NCBI RefSeq assembly: GCF_002086155.1
Contig: NZ_MVHE01000005.1
Span: 1-64,000 of the forward strand
Source: Mycobacterium angelicum
GTDB taxonomy: Bacteria > Actinomycetota > Actinomycetes > Mycobacteriales > Mycobacteriaceae
Direction of reading: 5' to 3'
Length of the DNA stretch: 64,000 nt
Numbering within the stretch: the stretch's first letter is position 1; each line of letters opens with the position of its first letter. Of the stretch, positions 46,601-55,396 are shown in pieces. The notes below the pieces were generated by a model that saw only the letters and a list, made by a program, of their open reading frames with translations, had not been told where the DNA came from and did no database searches. A program made the translations under genes and the position numbers.

Positions 46601-49600
46601 CGGAAGGGAATTTCGTTTGCCAGGTCGAATGTGTAGCGGGCCGCGTCGCTGACGGCTTCGGCTAACTGGGTGGGTGGCCATCCGGTTGTGTCGATCACCT
46701 CGCAAGCACCGTCGGCTTGTTCAGCCGCAATCACCACTTGGCGAGGTACTCCGTCGACCGCCGCAAATACTGTGCGCAGGCTTTCGTGACGGCCCACCAC
46801 ATCGGTCAATGCCTGACTCAACGCCTCGACATTCAGCGCACCGGTCAACCGTAGTGCCACCGCGATGTTGTAGACCGGCGTGGGCCCTTCCAATTGGTCG
46901 ATAAACCACAACCGGCTCTGGGCGAACGACAATGGAACCACCTTGGGCCGCAACGGAATCGGCGCCAACGGTGTGCGTGCAGCTCCGCCGCTCGTGACGT
47001 GCGCAACCAGCTGACTCACGGTGGGGGCATCGAACAAGGTGCGCACGTTGAGGTCGGTGTCTAGGGAGTTGTTGATTGCCGCGATGACCCGCATCGCCGA
47101 CAGTGAGTCTCCACCGAGGTCGAAGAATGAGTCGTCGACGCCGACGCGGCCAGCTCCGAGCACTTGGGTGTAGATGCTGGCCAGGATCTCTTCCGCCGGA
47201 GTTGTCGGGGCTCGATACCAGTCGATGCTCGTGTAGTCGGGTGCCGGTAGCGCGCGGGTGTCCAATTTGCCGTTGACCGTCAACGGCAGCGCAGCCAGGC
47301 TAACCACCGCGGCCGGCACCATAAAGCCGGGTAGCTGGGTGGTCAGTGCCGTGCGGGCGACGACGGGATCGGTTGTGCCGGTGATGTAACCGACAAGGCG
47401 CTTGTCGCCGGGCCGGTCCTCGCGGGCGATCACCACGGCTTGGTCGACTCCGTCGAGGCTGCTCAATGCGGCGGTTATCTCGCCCAACTCGATGCGATGC
47501 CCGCGGATCTTGACCTGTGTATCGGAGCGGCCGAGAAACTCCAGTTGGCCGTCTGGTCGCCAGCGCACTACATCGCCACTGCGATACATGCGCTGGCCGG
47601 CTCCGTCGGCGCCGCTGCCGAAGGGGCACGCCACAAATCGTGACGCGGTCATTCCCGGCCGATGCCAGTAGCCGCATCCGACGCCACGGCCCGCCACATA
47701 CAGCTCTCCGGCCACCCCGACCGGCACCGGCCGCAACCAGGAATCCAGTACAAACAAGGCCGCGCCCGAAACCGGTGACCCGATCGGCGGGACTCCCGAA
47801 TCGATGCTCAACGGCGCGCTGATCGTCGCGTAGATCGTGGTCTCGGTTGGGCCGTAGGCATTGACCATCAGGCGCCCGCCCGCCCAACGGTCCACCAGCT
47901 CGGCGGGACACGGCTCACCGGCAACCACCAACGCGATCGACTCCAAACCCAGCGGCGACAAGGCGGCCAGCGCCGACGGAGTCACGCTGAGCACGTCTAC
48001 CTGCTCGCCGATCAACAGTGCGCGCAGATCCTCCGGTGACCGCGTTACCGCGTCGGGTACCACCACGAGTCGTCCGTCGTGCAGCAGTGCGGCCCAGAAC
48101 TCCCACGACGCGAAATCGAATGCATACGAATGACATTGAGCCCAGACCCGACCGGGCATCGGAGAAAAACGCCGATCCATCGCGTCGAACAGTTGGGTGA
48201 GGTTGTGCTGGGTGATTGCCACGCCTTTAGGCACACCGGTAGTGCCCGACGTGTAGCGGATGTAGGCGAGGTTGTGGGCGTCGGGGGCCGGGAATCCAGT
48301 ACCGGGGTAACCGTTGATCGCTGGGTCGTCGATGTCGATGACAGTTAGGTCATGCCCGGCGAGTCGCCCGGCCAGCCTCGCCGTGCTCACCGCGGCCGCC
48401 GGCGCCGCGTCCTGCACTACGAACGCGATCCGGGCATCGGGGTAGTTGGGATCGATGGGCAGATAGGCGGCCCCGATCTTGTATACGGCGAGAATCGCGG
48501 CGATGGTGTTCGTGGAGCGCTCCAACAGCAGCGCCACAACGCTGCCGGGACCCACCCGGTGGTAGTCGGCGAGCAGATGCGCGAGCCGGTTGGCCCTCGC
48601 GTCAAGCTCGCCGTACGTCACGTGGTCGCCGTTGAACACGACGGCGACCGCTTCAGGTGTGCGCGCCACCTGCGCGGCCCACAGCACCGGAATCGACACC
48701 GGCGCTGGCCCGCCGACACTCAGCACGGCCCGGTTGCCCACCTCGTCCAGGCGGGCATGATCGGCGTCGTGTAGTGCATCCATCGACGACAACCGCCGCC
48801 CCGGATCGGCGATTAGCTGCGCCAGCAGGCGCTCCAACCGTTTCGCCAAACCTGAGACGCTGACATCGGGAAAGGGCTGACCGGTGGTGTCCAGAAAGAG
48901 CCGGTCACCAGCTCTGGTGAGAAACAGGGCCGGACGGTCGCCGGACAAGGGCAGCACCACGACCGATGCCGCAGCGTCACCGAAGGGCTCAAGGGGTGTA
49001 GACGGGAACAAATTCACACTGATCCGGCGTGGCGCCGGTCCGCCGCCGGCGAGGTCGGGTTTGTTCTCCAGGACGTGTACCGGAAACCTCTGATGCAGTA
49101 GGGCCTCTTGTATTCGGGCATCAACGTGCTGACAGAAATTCGCAAACTGAGATCCTGGCGAGGGCTCCAATACCAAGGGAACGGTTCCAGCCACCATTCC
49201 CGGAACTGTTCTGGATTCGGGAGTCGTTCGCCTGCTGACCGCGAAGTCGACCACCACCGTAGAACCACCGCTGTCCCACTGATTCACCAAAAGCGCGCAC
49301 GCCGCGCTCAGTACCGACGATTGACGAACACCCAACAGTTTGGACAGCGGCTGGATTCGACTGACCACGGAACGGTCTAACTGCACCCACCCAGCAGCCC
49401 GCTCAGGATCAGGCTCACTCTCGGTTCGCGGCGGCCCGTAATCCGGTGTGTTTTCCTGCGGAAGAATCGCACTCCAGTAAGCTCGATCTTCTAGATAATC
49501 GGTGGAGGCCTCGTATTCCAATTCCCAATTGATCAGTTCTCGCAACGAGCCGAAGCGTGCGGGCGGCACCGGCACGTCCCCAATGAGGGCGGAATAGACC

Positions 49601-50064
49601 GACGCCACCCGGTTGGCAATAAGCAGGACGCCGTACCCATCGCTCACGATATGATGAACGCAAATAGACAAGTAGAATTCGTTCAGTTGCGTCCGATACA
49701 AAGCGAACTTGAATAGCGGGCCAGTGAGCGGCATTGGCCTGCGCTGGAACGCTAATGCTAAGCGATAGACCTCTTGCGCGGGGTTTGGCTGTGACGAGAA
49801 ATCATAACGGGGAATCTCAATATCGAACTGATCGACGACCCTTTGGCCAACTACGCCATCGCTGTCGAGAATGGTGGCCCTAAGTGGTTCGGCCTCGCGA
49901 ATGACATGTTGGATCGCCTGTTCGAGTAAATCGGGCTGTATCGCGCCTGCGATGACAACGAGTATTTGATCCTGCCATTCCGAATCCAAGGAATGTAGGT
50001 TTTGCGACAACCAGATGTCGAGCTGCCCCCTCGTGAGGGGTAGGAATTCCTCGTGAAGGTCCAT
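37597..50064 (-). CDS. Non-ribosomal peptide synthetase, C-A-T-C-A-T-C-A-T-E-C-T (4155 aa)
   Basis: A single-chain synthetase; GGAG precedes the ATG by 7 bases. Approximate domains: C1 5-430 (HHIVSDG 137-143), A1 455-925, T1 near 983 (LGGDSL); C2 1035-1460 (HHIAADG 1173), A2 1490-1985, T2 near 2039; C3 2090-2520 (HHIAADG), A3 2545-3040, T3 near 3091 (LGGDSI); epimerase E 3145-3590 (HHLAVDG 3270); C4 3605-4030 (HHIVLDG 3764); T4 near 4110 (LGGDSI). All C, E and T motifs are intact. C1 at the N-terminus suggests an acyl starter; E flips residue three to D, and C4, after E, should be D-accepting. The final module has no A domain, and no thioesterase, reductase or MbtH gene is present. Pocket codes read from alignment to GrsA: A1 DFWSVAAIYK, A2 DLWTVGQMFK, A3 DGKSVAVAYK; none matches a code I know. 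Lys in A3 position 239 may favour an acidic substrate. Confidence 0.95.
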   Translation of the reverse strand: MDLHEEFLPLTRGQLDIWLSQNLHSLDSEWQDQILVVIAGAIQPDLLEQAIQHVIREAEPLRATILDSDGVVGQRVVDQFDIEIPRYDFSSQPNPAQEVYRLALAFQRRPMPLTGPLFKFALYRTQLNEFYLSICVHHIVSDGYGVLLIANRVASVYSALIGDVPVPPARFGSLRELINWELEYEASTDYLEDRAYWSAILPQENTPDYGPPRTESEPDPERAAGWVQLDRSVVSRIQPLSKLLGVRQSSVLSAACALLVNQWDSGGSTVVVDFAVSRRTTPESRTVPGMVAGTVPLVLEPSPGSQFANFCQHVDARIQEALLHQRFPVHVLENKPDLAGGGPAPRRISVNLFPSTPLEPFGDAAASVVVLPLSGDRPALFLTRAGDRLFLDTTGQPFPDVSVSGLAKRLERLLAQLIADPGRRLSSMDALHDADHARLDEVGNRAVLSVGGPAPVSIPVLWAAQVARTPEAVAVVFNGDHVTYGELDARANRLAHLLADYHRVGPGSVVALLLERSTNTIAAILAVYKIGAAYLPIDPNYPDARIAFVVQDAAPAAAVSTARLAGRLAGHDLTVIDIDDPAINGYPGTGFPAPDAHNLAYIRYTSGTTGVPKGVAITQHNLTQLFDAMDRRFSPMPGRVWAQCHSYAFDFASWEFWAALLHDGRLVVVPDAVTRSPEDLRALLIGEQVDVLSVTPSALAALSPLGLESIALVVAGEPCPAELVDRWAGGRLMVNAYGPTETTIYATISAPLSIDSGVPPIGSPVSGAALFVLDSWLRPVPVGVAGELYVAGRGVGCGYWHRPGMTASRFVACPFGSGADGAGQRMYRSGDVVRWRPDGQLEFLGRSDTQVKIRGHRIELGEITAALSSLDGVDQAVVIAREDRPGDKRLVGYITGTTDPVVARTALTTQLPGFMVPAAVVSLAALPLTVNGKLDTRALPAPDYTSIDWYRAPTTPAEEILASIYTQVLGAGRVGVDDSFFDLGGDSLSAMRVIAAINNSLDTDLNVRTLFDAPTVSQLVAHVTSGGAARTPLAPIPLRPKVVPLSFAQSRLWFIDQLEGPTPVYNIAVALRLTGALNVEALSQALTDVVGRHESLRTVFAAVDGVPRQVVIAAEQADGACEVIDTTGWPPTQLAEAVSDAARYTFDLANEIPFRATLFTTREDKHALVLTMHHIAADGWSLAPLATDLSTAYTNRCDGHVPEWAELPVQYVDYTLWKREQLGDLADPHSGIATQLAYWEQALAGMPERLELPTDRPYPPTDDHRGTTISFHWPAELQQQVARIARDHHATSFMVTQAALSVLLSQLCDSTDVAVGIPIAGRSDPALDKLVGFFVNTLVLRVQVDGDPTFADLLAQVRTRSLAAYEHQDVPFEVLVERLNPARSLTHHPLIQVMLAWQNTAPAKLTLGELDISEIPLAVQTARMDMVFSLSEKFTDTGESAGIAGTVEFRTDVFDAASIHTLVARWERLMLAVLADPACSLSSIDLLDAGEHTYLDDRGNRDVLADPPPAHPVSIPEVFGRQVALRPEAVALVDEQRSWNYAELDAAANRLAHLLNGHGVGPGRLVGLLVERCAQAVTAILAVLKTGAAYLPIDPANPDARVAFLVEDAAPAAIVTTAELAGRLMGYAVPVIDMNDPAIDAYPSTGLPHPAATNLAYILYTSGTTGVPKGVAITHHNLTQLFGSLSDRFVLAAGQVWSQCHSYAFDLSSWEIWGALLHGGRLVVAPDTVTRSPEDLHALLITEQVDVLTQTPSALGGLAPEGLESAALVVGGETCPAELVNRWAVGRLMVNQYGPTETTMFTSMSAQLTPNSGAPPIGSPVSGAALFVLDRWLRRVPVGVAGELYVAGRGVGCGYWRRSGLTASRFVACPFGSGADASAERMYRTGDVVRWRADGQLEYLGRADEQVKIRGYRIELGEITAALANVQGVDRAVVVAREDQPGDRRLVGYVTGSADPTEAHVALAEQLPPHMVPAAVVSLSALPLTVNGKLDIGALPAPEYTTTDPYRAPATPAQEILVDIYAQVLGVERVGVDDSFFDLGGDSLLAMRLIAAINSSLGTNLNVRMLFDAPTVGELVTHVAARDTALTPLEPVHPRPVAIPLSFAQSRLWFIDQLEGPSAVYNIPLAFRLRGELNVEALRQALADVVGRHESLRTVFAAVEGIPHQVIIAAEEAHYGWDVVDASRWSPSQLAEAQSAAARDTFDLTTEIPFRAKLFIVAEHQYVLMLTMHHIAADGWSLAPLATDLGAAYASRRAGQEPAWAPLPVQYVDYTLWQRERLGDLADPASAIAAQLAYWQDALAGAPERLEVPTDRPYPQIADHRGATVAFHWSAELHEQVRDVARHHHATSFMVIQAALGVLLARITANPDVVVGIPTAGRSDPALDELIGFFVNTLVLRIQVDGDPTFAQLLSQVRASSLAAYDHQDVPFHVLVERLNPTRSLAHHPVVQVTLAWQNTGPDQLVLGDLDVTPVPIHTQTARWDLVFSMAERFTDTGAAAGVAGVVEFRTDVFDPASIHRLITRWERLLHAVLADPERRLSSTDLLDEAEHLSLDAWSNRAALTRPGPTVSIPELLATQVIRTPEAVAVVFDDDRLTYRELDTATNRLSHLLASHGVRPGNCVALLLERSTQAIVAMTAVLKTGAAYLPIDANYPDARVAFMLDDATPAAALTTAGLRPRLDGRDLLVIDVKDPRIDSCPDVPLPPPAPDDVAYLIYTSGTTGAPKGVAITHRNVAQLFTSPMPFAPVAGQAVTQCHSYAFDGSVKEIWGALLRGGRLVVVPEAVTRSPADLHALLISEQVDVLSQTPSALAVLPAQGLESTALVVAAEPCPAELVDRWADGRLMVNVYGPTETTAYVSMSAPLSSGSGAPPIGSPVPGAALFVLDQWLRPVPVGVTGELYVAGHGVGCGYWRRSGLTASRFVACPFGSGADAPGQRMYRTGDRVRWRTDGQLDFLGRADEQVKVRGYRIEVGEISAALTSLAGIDQAVVIVREDRPGDKRLVGYITGTADPVDARTALTDQLPEFMVPAAVVTLPALPLTVNGKLDTRALPAPEYGEVDHYRAPANPTEEILAAVYAQVLGIDRVSVDDSFFDLGGDSISSILVTARARAAGVLCKPQDIFVERTVAAVARVAKLIRDEDAGSDDGVGEVMATPIICWLAGVEGSVDEFNQTMMLRAPSGVSDDDVVPLVQALLDRHAMLRLQVVDDVADDRRWSLRVPEPGSVSANSCVQCVPVLSDAALVAARHRLDPAAGVMVSAVWVSSTAELVLVIHHLAVDGVSWRILVQDLNTAWGQRRAGQPVALPLRGTSFRQWAAKLSVHARSTAVLDQLAAWRRIQAAGAVLPAADPAADTFLTAGHLSASLDIETTRMLIGEVPAAFRAGVQDILLIAFALAWTEFRGRPTAPIGINVEGHGRKDELAPDIDLSQTVGWFTTKYPVAISVERLDWQQVHGGGPALATVIKDAKEQLRGIPDDLSYGLLRYLNDDVELTGPDPSIGFNYLGRLGTTADSLAPQDEWQIAGSGPLFSDPAAAAVPMQLTQAVGLNAATVDTAGGPQLKAEWTWAPSTGLDHAQVARVNALWFEALAGICAHVQKGGRGLTPSDVALTALSQQQIDHLETRYAIADILPLTSLQQGLLFHTSHGHRYGQGAADPYVVQLSIDLAGHLEPDRMCGAIQAVLNRHPNLAARFVIDQFHQPVQIILAEPVLPWRYTDLTEDLAGAPAPDAQIERICADDRGSVADVTRACPLRATLIRTAAHRYRLVLTHHHIVLDGWSLPILFREIFAGYDLQPLPTPAPYRNYLSWLSGQDHDEAATVWRSVLAGLPAPTLVGPADRFGLTSKEVKSFSLPAATTDELTRMAHWHNTTVSTVLQAAWACLLSWLTGQQDVVFGVTVSGRPAELAGVQSMVGLFINTLPVRATIAAITTTEQLLDQLRHAQNETLAHQHLPLTEIHRITGHAWLFDTLFRYQNYPYDSGPQPCGHDLSIREISGYEFNHYPLNLIAVPGPELEFRIEFATEVFDGPTIDALLARLERVLVAMAAHPDETLASVAFVDDGQPARVNRIVGRRPVATPAPIRDYRAPTTATEQLLASIYSQVLGVGDVGVDDSFFDLGGDSISALRVIAAVNKSLDVDLNVRALFDASSVGSLSSLVDSRAA

Positions 50065-50291
50065 TCACCGCTCCTGCCGAGAAGGCTAGGCATCGTCATC
50101 GAATGTGTTGGTGCTCAACAGATTTCCTGATCCGCTAGTGGAGATTAGGTAACCGTTGAAAAACCTAGCACAGCCAGCGGCGACCGATGGCTCGGAATCA
50201 TGCCTGGGCACGAGCATGAACACCGAAATGGATGCGGTGTGCGATGCTCTCGGTGTCGTTGAATGCGTCGCACGCCAGAGCCTAGAGATTG
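50065..50291. promoter_or_regulatory. Divergent NRPS/exporter intergenic region
   Basis: This 227-base gap must carry the promoters of the NRPS and of the exporter. It contains an imperfect dyad ACACCG (50220-50225) / CGGTGT (50235-50240) and a further direct CGGTGT at 50251-50256, which could bind a regulator. No regulator gene lies in the cluster. I could not identify convincing -35/-10 boxes. Confidence 0.4.
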
Positions 50292-51887
50292 ATGGCCATG
50301 GAATACACCGGCACAGATAGCCGAGATCCCGGCAAGCTCGATGCCCGGTTGCTCCGAATAGCCGCCGTGTGTGTCTTGGGCTCGATGATGGCCACCCTGG
50401 ACATGACGGTCGTCACCGTCGCACAACGCACCTTCGTCACCACGTTCGACTCAACTCAGGCCGTCGTGGCATGGACGATAACCGGCTACCGGCTTGCGCT
50501 GGCCGCGGTGATCCCACTGGCCGAATGGGCGGCCGACCGGTTCGGCACCAAACGGCTCTTCATGGCCTCAGTTCTTGTGTTCACGCTTGGCTCGCTGCTG
50601 TGCACTGCGGCGCCAAACATCAATCTGCTCATAGCCTTTCGAGTAGTACAGGGCCTGGGCGGCGGCATGCTGGTACCGCTGATCCTCACCATCATGACCC
50701 GCGAGGCAGGTCCAAAGCGGATGGGCCGCGTAATGGCGGTGCTGGGCGTCCCTGTCCTGTTGAGTCCAGTCTTCGGTCCGGTCCTGGGCGGCTGGCTTAT
50801 CGACGCTTACGGCTGGCAGTGGATCTTCTGGATCAACCTACCGGTGGGTGTGTTTGCGCTCGTCTCGGCCGCGATCGTTTTCCCGCAAGACAGCCCGGCG
50901 CTATCCGAAACCTTCGACTTCATCGGCATGCTGCTGCTGTCACCCGGCTTGGCGACGTTCTTGTACGGGGTATCGGTGATCCCGAGTTGCGCGGTAACCG
51001 ATGGTCGGGTGTGGATACCGGTAACCATCGGATTGTTTTTGATCGTCGGGTTCGTTTTGCACGCCCTCTTTCGAACGGATCATCCGCTGATCGATCTGCG
51101 GTTGTTCACCAACCACGTGGTCGCGCTGGCCAACGCGGCGATGTTTCTGCTCGCGACGTCGTTTTTCGGCGCTGGGCTACTGTTCCCCAGCTACTTTCAG
51201 GAGTTGCTGCACCAGACGCCACTGCAGGCAGGGATGAGCATGGTCCCGCGCGGACTCGGCGCCATGGTCACGATGCCGTTCGCGGGATTGTTGATGGACA
51301 AACGAGGGCCAGGCAAGATCCTGCTAGTAGGCGTCGCCTTGATCGCCGCGGGCATGGGCGTGTTCGCTTACGGCGTTGCCCGACAGGCGGATTACTTCCC
51401 GACCCTGGTGACCGGCTTGACGATCATGGGGCTGGGCATGGGCTGCACGATGATGCCGCTGTCCGCAGTGGCGGTGCAGACCCTGGCCCCTCGCCAAATC
51501 GCTCGCGGTTCGACGTTGATCAACGTCAATCAGCACGTGGCCACCTCGGTTGGGACCGCGCTGCTATCGGTGATCTTGACCAGTCAGTTCAACCGCAGTG
51601 CGAACATCACTGCCGCACACAAGATCGCTGTCCTGCAGGAAAACTCTGCTCGGCGGGGGGGATCGCCAGATCCGGCCACACTGTCGCAACAGGCGTCGGC
51701 CGGTGATTTTCAGCGCAACCTGCTGCATGATCTTTCGCACAGCTACGCCGTGGTGTTCGCGGTCGCTGTGGTTCTGGTGACCTCGACAGTCATTCCAGTG
51801 GCGTTGCTGCGCAAGAAAACGGTCATGAGCGCACGGCTCATGGATGCAGGCTCCACTGACCGTAATCCTGGGCAAGGACGTCGTTGA
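50292..51887 (+). CDS. DHA2-family MFS exporter linked to the NRPS
   Basis: About 531 residues, starting at ATG 50292 or the ATG 6 bases later. It has 14 hydrophobic helices. Helix 1 carries LGSMMATLDMTVVTVAQ, with the DHA2 D-x-T-V-V motif (V-A-Q in place of N-V-A-L). The loop 2-3 reads ADRFGTKRLFM, and GPVLGGWLIDAYGW at about 160-173 is the drug/H+ antiporter motif C. A long polar C-terminal region follows helix 14. EmrB/QacA-type exporters are common self-resistance or secretion partners of NRPS clusters; position and divergent promoter support that role. Its end overlaps the convergent DUF1906 gene by 50 bases. Confidence 0.88.
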   Translation: MAMEYTGTDSRDPGKLDARLLRIAAVCVLGSMMATLDMTVVTVAQRTFVTTFDSTQAVVAWTITGYRLALAAVIPLAEWAADRFGTKRLFMASVLVFTLGSLLCTAAPNINLLIAFRVVQGLGGGMLVPLILTIMTREAGPKRMGRVMAVLGVPVLLSPVFGPVLGGWLIDAYGWQWIFWINLPVGVFALVSAAIVFPQDSPALSETFDFIGMLLLSPGLATFLYGVSVIPSCAVTDGRVWIPVTIGLFLIVGFVLHALFRTDHPLIDLRLFTNHVVALANAAMFLLATSFFGAGLLFPSYFQELLHQTPLQAGMSMVPRGLGAMVTMPFAGLLMDKRGPGKILLVGVALIAAGMGVFAYGVARQADYFPTLVTGLTIMGLGMGCTMMPLSAVAVQTLAPRQIARGSTLINVNQHVATSVGTALLSVILTSQFNRSANITAAHKIAVLQENSARRGGSPDPATLSQQASAGDFQRNLLHDLSHSYAVVFAVAVVLVTSTVIPVALLRKKTVMSARLMDAGSTDRNPGQGRR

Positions 51888-52650
51888 CGTCGACTTCGTG
51901 TCCACCGACTTTTGGCCCTGGATTCGACGCGGTACTCACCACGCGTTGGTAGAGGACTGCGGCGGGGTCGACCCGACCGTGCGACCAGGCCTTGGTCTGC
52001 CAGGCCCACCGGTGGCCGGGGGAGCGCGAACTTCCGATAACGCCGTCGGCGGCCGCCCACTGGCACACATCGATACCGCCGTAGACGCCGGTGCGCTGCA
52101 CTCCCAACACCGAGTTGATTCCGCGAAACCACTTCAGCGCCTGAGTGTTCCAAGTGTCGCGGTTTATGTCCTCGTCGATGGTAAAGAAGATCGGGGCACT
52201 TTGACCGCCGCCCGCCGCGGTATGCAGCTTCCAGGCGGTGCGAGCGTCGGCGACGCCGCCGTCGAACCCGCGTTTGAAGTCCGATGACGCTGTGCCGCCT
52301 GGCTTGCCGTATTGGTAGTTGCTGACGATCATCAGCCCGGCGGCTTTGAGTTGATCGGCGTAGGGCCGGGTGATCGGTTTGGCACCAAAGGACGAACCGG
52401 GCCGCGACAGCGAGACGTAGTTGATGACGCCGGTATAGCCGGCTGCTCGTATGTGCTCCGCGGGAATTTGGCTCTGGGCGAAGTCGATCAGTTTGGGAGC
52501 CGCAGCAGCCGCCGCTGGGGCGGCGACAGATGCCATGGCCGCTGTCGCAGACAACGCAGGCAGTGCCGACAAAGCGATGGTGTAGCGCAATGCGTCACGG
52601 CGGGAAACTGAGCGCGGCCGCCGGAAGTCTAGACACGCCGACATGTCCAT
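51838..52650 (-). CDS. Tat-secreted DUF1906 (Rv2525c-like glycoside-hydrolase-fold) protein
   Basis: A 270-residue exported protein. The Tat signal SVSRRDALRYTIAL at about 14-27 is followed by an Ala-rich hydrophobic stretch and a cleavage site near 51. The mature domain starts LIDFAQSQIPAEHIRAAGYT, and has NYVSLSRPG, YQYGKPGG, FFTIDED and YGGIDVCQW strands of a TIM-barrel glycosidase-like fold. The whole is similar to M. tuberculosis Rv2525c, a Tat substrate linked to cell-wall maintenance and beta-lactam susceptibility (from memory). The conserved Asp56 and the acidic pair in TIDED are candidate active-site residues. It overlaps tail-to-tail with the exporter gene. Whether it belongs to the NRPS pathway is unclear. 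Confidence 0.85.
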   Translation of the reverse strand: MDMSACLDFRRPRSVSRRDALRYTIALSALPALSATAAMASVAAPAAAAAAPKLIDFAQSQIPAEHIRAAGYTGVINYVSLSRPGSSFGAKPITRPYADQLKAAGLMIVSNYQYGKPGGTASSDFKRGFDGGVADARTAWKLHTAAGGGQSAPIFFTIDEDINRDTWNTQALKWFRGINSVLGVQRTGVYGGIDVCQWAAADGVIGSSRSPGHRWAWQTKAWSHGRVDPAAVLYQRVVSTASNPGPKVGGHEVDVNDVLAQDYGQWSLHP

Positions 52651-52739
52651 CGCGTGATGTTAACAATGTGGCTGCTGTGAAATGATGGAGTGTTTGAGCT
52701 GATACCAATTCGCGTCCGTGTCGTTCTCCGGACAGAGTC

Positions 52740-53264
52740 CTACGCGGTATTCGGGTCGGCCAGGTCCACGTCTGGTGCCAGCTCACCGACCCGCACCGCG
52801 GTGAGCGGCGTGACGATCGGGCCGCATGGCGCCTCCAGGCCAGTGCTGGCGCCGACGAATGTTCCATCCGCCCGGGCTTGGAAGGACAGTGTTTCGCTGC
52901 CCTGGTTGATGCTGTTGTTGCAGGTATACATTCGCCATCTGGTGCCTGCCCATTGGCCTTTGTCTTCGCGAAAGACGATGGTGCGTTCGTAGGGTGGTTG
53001 CAGCCATTTCGCGCCGATCGACGTGTCCGCCGCCGTCGCCACACACCCCGCAGGTGGGCACGCGGAGCGAATCGCGATCACGGTGGACGAGGGTGTAACC
53101 GGGTGAGGCTTGCCGTCCAACGTCTGTTTACTTCCGTCGAAGTCGAACCGATACATGCCGTCAGCCAACGCAGTCGCTGCCGCGGTTCCGGGTGCGACGA
53201 CGGCGATTGCTGAGTCCACCGCGCCCAGGATCAGGGCGACGGCAAGCACGCGGAGAATTGTCAT
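52740..53264 (-). CDS. Secreted hypothetical protein
   Basis: A 174-residue protein with a Sec signal peptide (hydrophobic about 6-30, Ala-rich cleavage near 30-35). The mature part has YRFDFDGSKQTLDG, a four-cysteine set (SACPPAGCVA plus two later), RTIVFREDKGQWAG and a STGLEAPCGPIV end. This pattern resembles the extracellular domains that accompany some mycobacterial protein kinases and secreted antigens, but I cannot name a family. Its ATG directly abuts the GTG that opens the rtcB frame, so the two share a divergent promoter if that start is correct. Confidence 0.7.
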   Translation of the reverse strand: MTILRVLAVALILGAVDSAIAVVAPGTAAATALADGMYRFDFDGSKQTLDGKPHPVTPSSTVIAIRSACPPAGCVATAADTSIGAKWLQPPYERTIVFREDKGQWAGTRWRMYTCNNSINQGSETLSFQARADGTFVGASTGLEAPCGPIVTPLTAVRVGELAPDVDLADPNTA

Positions 53265-54605
53265 GTGTCAGCCTCCTGCCGGCTGCCGGGGCGCATCCAC
53301 GGCGCCCATCGAACAATCATCACAGAGGAAGCGCCGAAGCAAGGCAAATCGCTCAACGAGGCTGGGCCCGCCGATATTGAGTTGCGCCGCATTACGGGAT
53401 GGCGTAAACCCGTTGCCGTGACCGCCCACAAAGTCGACGGCTACAAACTGCTGAACTTCGCCAGCCAAGTCGACCCCAACACCATCGAACAGGCAAAGCA
53501 AACGGCCGCAATGCCTTTCGTGTACCCTCATGTCGCTTTGATGCCAGATGCGCACAGCGGCAAGGGATCTGCCGTCGGCACCGTGATACCCACCGACGGC
53601 GCCGTGATCCCCGCAGCCGTCGGCGTCGACATTGGCTGCGGGATGGTGGCCGCGCGCACCCGATTCACCGCCGACGACATTGCCGACAAGAATCTTGCCG
53701 AACTCCGTGAATCACTCGAGTCGGCGATACCGCTGTCACCCGGCAATTACAACAAGTCCACCACCAGGTTCCCCTTCACCAAGCGCCGGATCGACACGCT
53801 CTGCGATCTGGCGCGGTCGCAGCAGATCGACTTGTCACACTCGCCGAAGTGGCCCGAACAACTCGGATCCCTCGGCGGTGGAAACCATTTCATCGAGCTG
53901 TGTCTCGACGAGCAACATCGCGTGTGGATGTTCCTGCACTCCGGCTCCCGCGGCGTCGGCAACAAGATAGCCCAACGCCACATCAAGACTGCGCAGCAAC
54001 TGTGCAAGCGGGCTCATATCGCGCTGCCGAACCAGGACCTGGCCTATCTATCGCAAGGCACACCCGAATTCGACTCGTATCTCAGGGAATTGAACTGGGC
54101 GCAGAAGTTCGCCTACGAGAACCGCAACGAGATGATGGATCGCTTCCGGCAAGCGCTTGCGCACTGGATAGGGGTCGAGTCGCAGCGCGTCGAAGTCGAG
54201 AGAACGAATTGCCACCACAATTACACCCAGCTGGAGCGGCACGGCGGTCGAGATGTCTGGCTAACCCGCAAGGGTGCGGTCGACGCACACGAAGGCGTTC
54301 AAGCCGTCATTCCCGGCTCAATGGGTACCCGCTCCTACATCGTGCGGGGTAAAGGCAATTCGGCCGGGTTGTGCTCGGCGCCGCACGGGGCGGGCCGGCG
54401 CTTCTCCCGCACCGAAGCCCGGCGCCGGTTCACCGCCGACGACCTGGCGGCCCGAATGCACGGCATCGAGTACCGGCACGGCGATCAATGGGTAGACGAA
54501 ATCCCCGACGCCTATAAGGACATCGACATCGTGATGGCCGATGCCGCCGATCTCGTCGACGTCGAGCACGAACTGCGCCAGGTGCTCAACGTGAAAGGCA
54601 CGTGA
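53265..54605 (+). CDS. rtcB: RNA-splicing ligase RtcB
   Basis: Up to 446 residues; the RtcB core starts around residue 40 (LRRITGWRKPV), so the true start may be 50-115 bases inside the frame, though no ATG is available. The enzyme joins RNA 2',3'-cyclic-phosphate or 3'-phosphate ends to 5'-OH ends with GTP and Mn. Signature residues: PDAHSGKG near 95-100, VDIGCGM with Mn-binding Cys125, GGGNHF, LHSGSRGVG, NCHHNY, and SAPHGAGRRFSR with the histidine that is guanylylated. All expected motifs are intact. No archease, RtcA or RtcR gene is adjacent, so its RNA target here is unknown. Confidence 0.9.
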   Translation: MSASCRLPGRIHGAHRTIITEEAPKQGKSLNEAGPADIELRRITGWRKPVAVTAHKVDGYKLLNFASQVDPNTIEQAKQTAAMPFVYPHVALMPDAHSGKGSAVGTVIPTDGAVIPAAVGVDIGCGMVAARTRFTADDIADKNLAELRESLESAIPLSPGNYNKSTTRFPFTKRRIDTLCDLARSQQIDLSHSPKWPEQLGSLGGGNHFIELCLDEQHRVWMFLHSGSRGVGNKIAQRHIKTAQQLCKRAHIALPNQDLAYLSQGTPEFDSYLRELNWAQKFAYENRNEMMDRFRQALAHWIGVESQRVEVERTNCHHNYTQLERHGGRDVWLTRKGAVDAHEGVQAVIPGSMGTRSYIVRGKGNSAGLCSAPHGAGRRFSRTEARRRFTADDLAARMHGIEYRHGDQWVDEIPDAYKDIDIVMADAADLVDVEHELRQVLNVKGT

Positions 54606-55352
54606 TCAGCCGAGCGATTCCCAGAATCGGGTCAGCGCGGCCGCGCCGCGAGCCGGGTCTTGCACCATCCACCAATGTCCCAGTCCGTCAAGCACTTCCG
54701 TGTGTGCCCCGGCTCGTTCGGCCGCACGGCGGCGAATGGCCTCGGAACCGACGAAGATGTCCTCGGTGGCCAGCAGCGACAGGCCGGGCCGTGCCGCGGC
54801 GCTCTCCAGCGCCCGGCCGGCTTCGCTGATCGCCGGTTGCCGCGCTGACCGGTAGAGCGCCAGGATGGCCCGGCCCATCTCCGGGCCCTGCGCGGCGGCC
54901 AGTGACGCCGCGATTTCGGTGGGTATGCCGAACCCGGCCATCTGGGTGGTCCGGTCCTCGAGCGTCCCGCCCAGCATCGTCTCGATGAGCTGCTCGCCGT
55001 CCCCGGGCGTCTGCCAGACCTGGGCCAGGTCGTGCCACACGTAGTCGGGGTCGAAGACGCCCAGGATGTCGCTGGCCCAGCTGCGCACTAGTTCGGGCCG
55101 ATGCAGCACGAGGTTCACGACGTGGCCGCCGCCCCAGTCGTGGCCGACGAGGTCGACCGGTTCACCGATGGATTCCAGCTCGCCCTCCAGCCAGTCGCGG
55201 TAGGCAAGGAAGGTCGCCGGGAAGTCGTCGGGCAGCGGCGCACCGAAGCCCGGCGGCGAGAGACACACCACGTCCCCGCGGCCCAGAATGCCGAGCAGCG
55301 GCCCCCAGATCGCGTCGGTTTCCGGATTGCCATGGACCAAAACGACCGTCAC
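54606..55352 (-). CDS. Alpha/beta hydrolase, dehalogenase/epoxide-hydrolase type
   Basis: 248 residues from the GTG at 55352, which follows GGAGG by about 5 bases; a TTG 12 bases upstream is less likely. The fold begins TVVLVHGNPETDAIW with the oxyanion HGNP. The nucleophile elbow is GHDWGG, an Asp nucleophile as in haloalkane dehalogenases and epoxide hydrolases. The catalytic base is in DGLGHWWMVQDP, and an acidic residue lies in ATEDIFVG. The substrate cannot be predicted. Its stop directly abuts the rtcB stop, and the gene is divergent from a CitE-like lyase with only about 45 bases between starts. Confidence 0.82.
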   Translation of the reverse strand: MTVVLVHGNPETDAIWGPLLGILGRGDVVCLSPPGFGAPLPDDFPATFLAYRDWLEGELESIGEPVDLVGHDWGGGHVVNLVLHRPELVRSWASDILGVFDPDYVWHDLAQVWQTPGDGEQLIETMLGGTLEDRTTQMAGFGIPTEIAASLAAAQGPEMGRAILALYRSARQPAISEAGRALESAAARPGLSLLATEDIFVGSEAIRRRAAERAGAHTEVLDGLGHWWMVQDPARGAAALTRFWESLG

Positions 55353-55396
55353 TGTGTCCTCCAATGTGCGCCGATGCGTGCTTTACGCTAGCTCGT

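Noticed and set aside
50220..50256. ACACCG/CGGTGT repeats in the NRPS promoter region as a firm operator
   Set aside because: The units are only 6 bases and the arrangement irregular; kept as a weak note in the feature, not as a finding.
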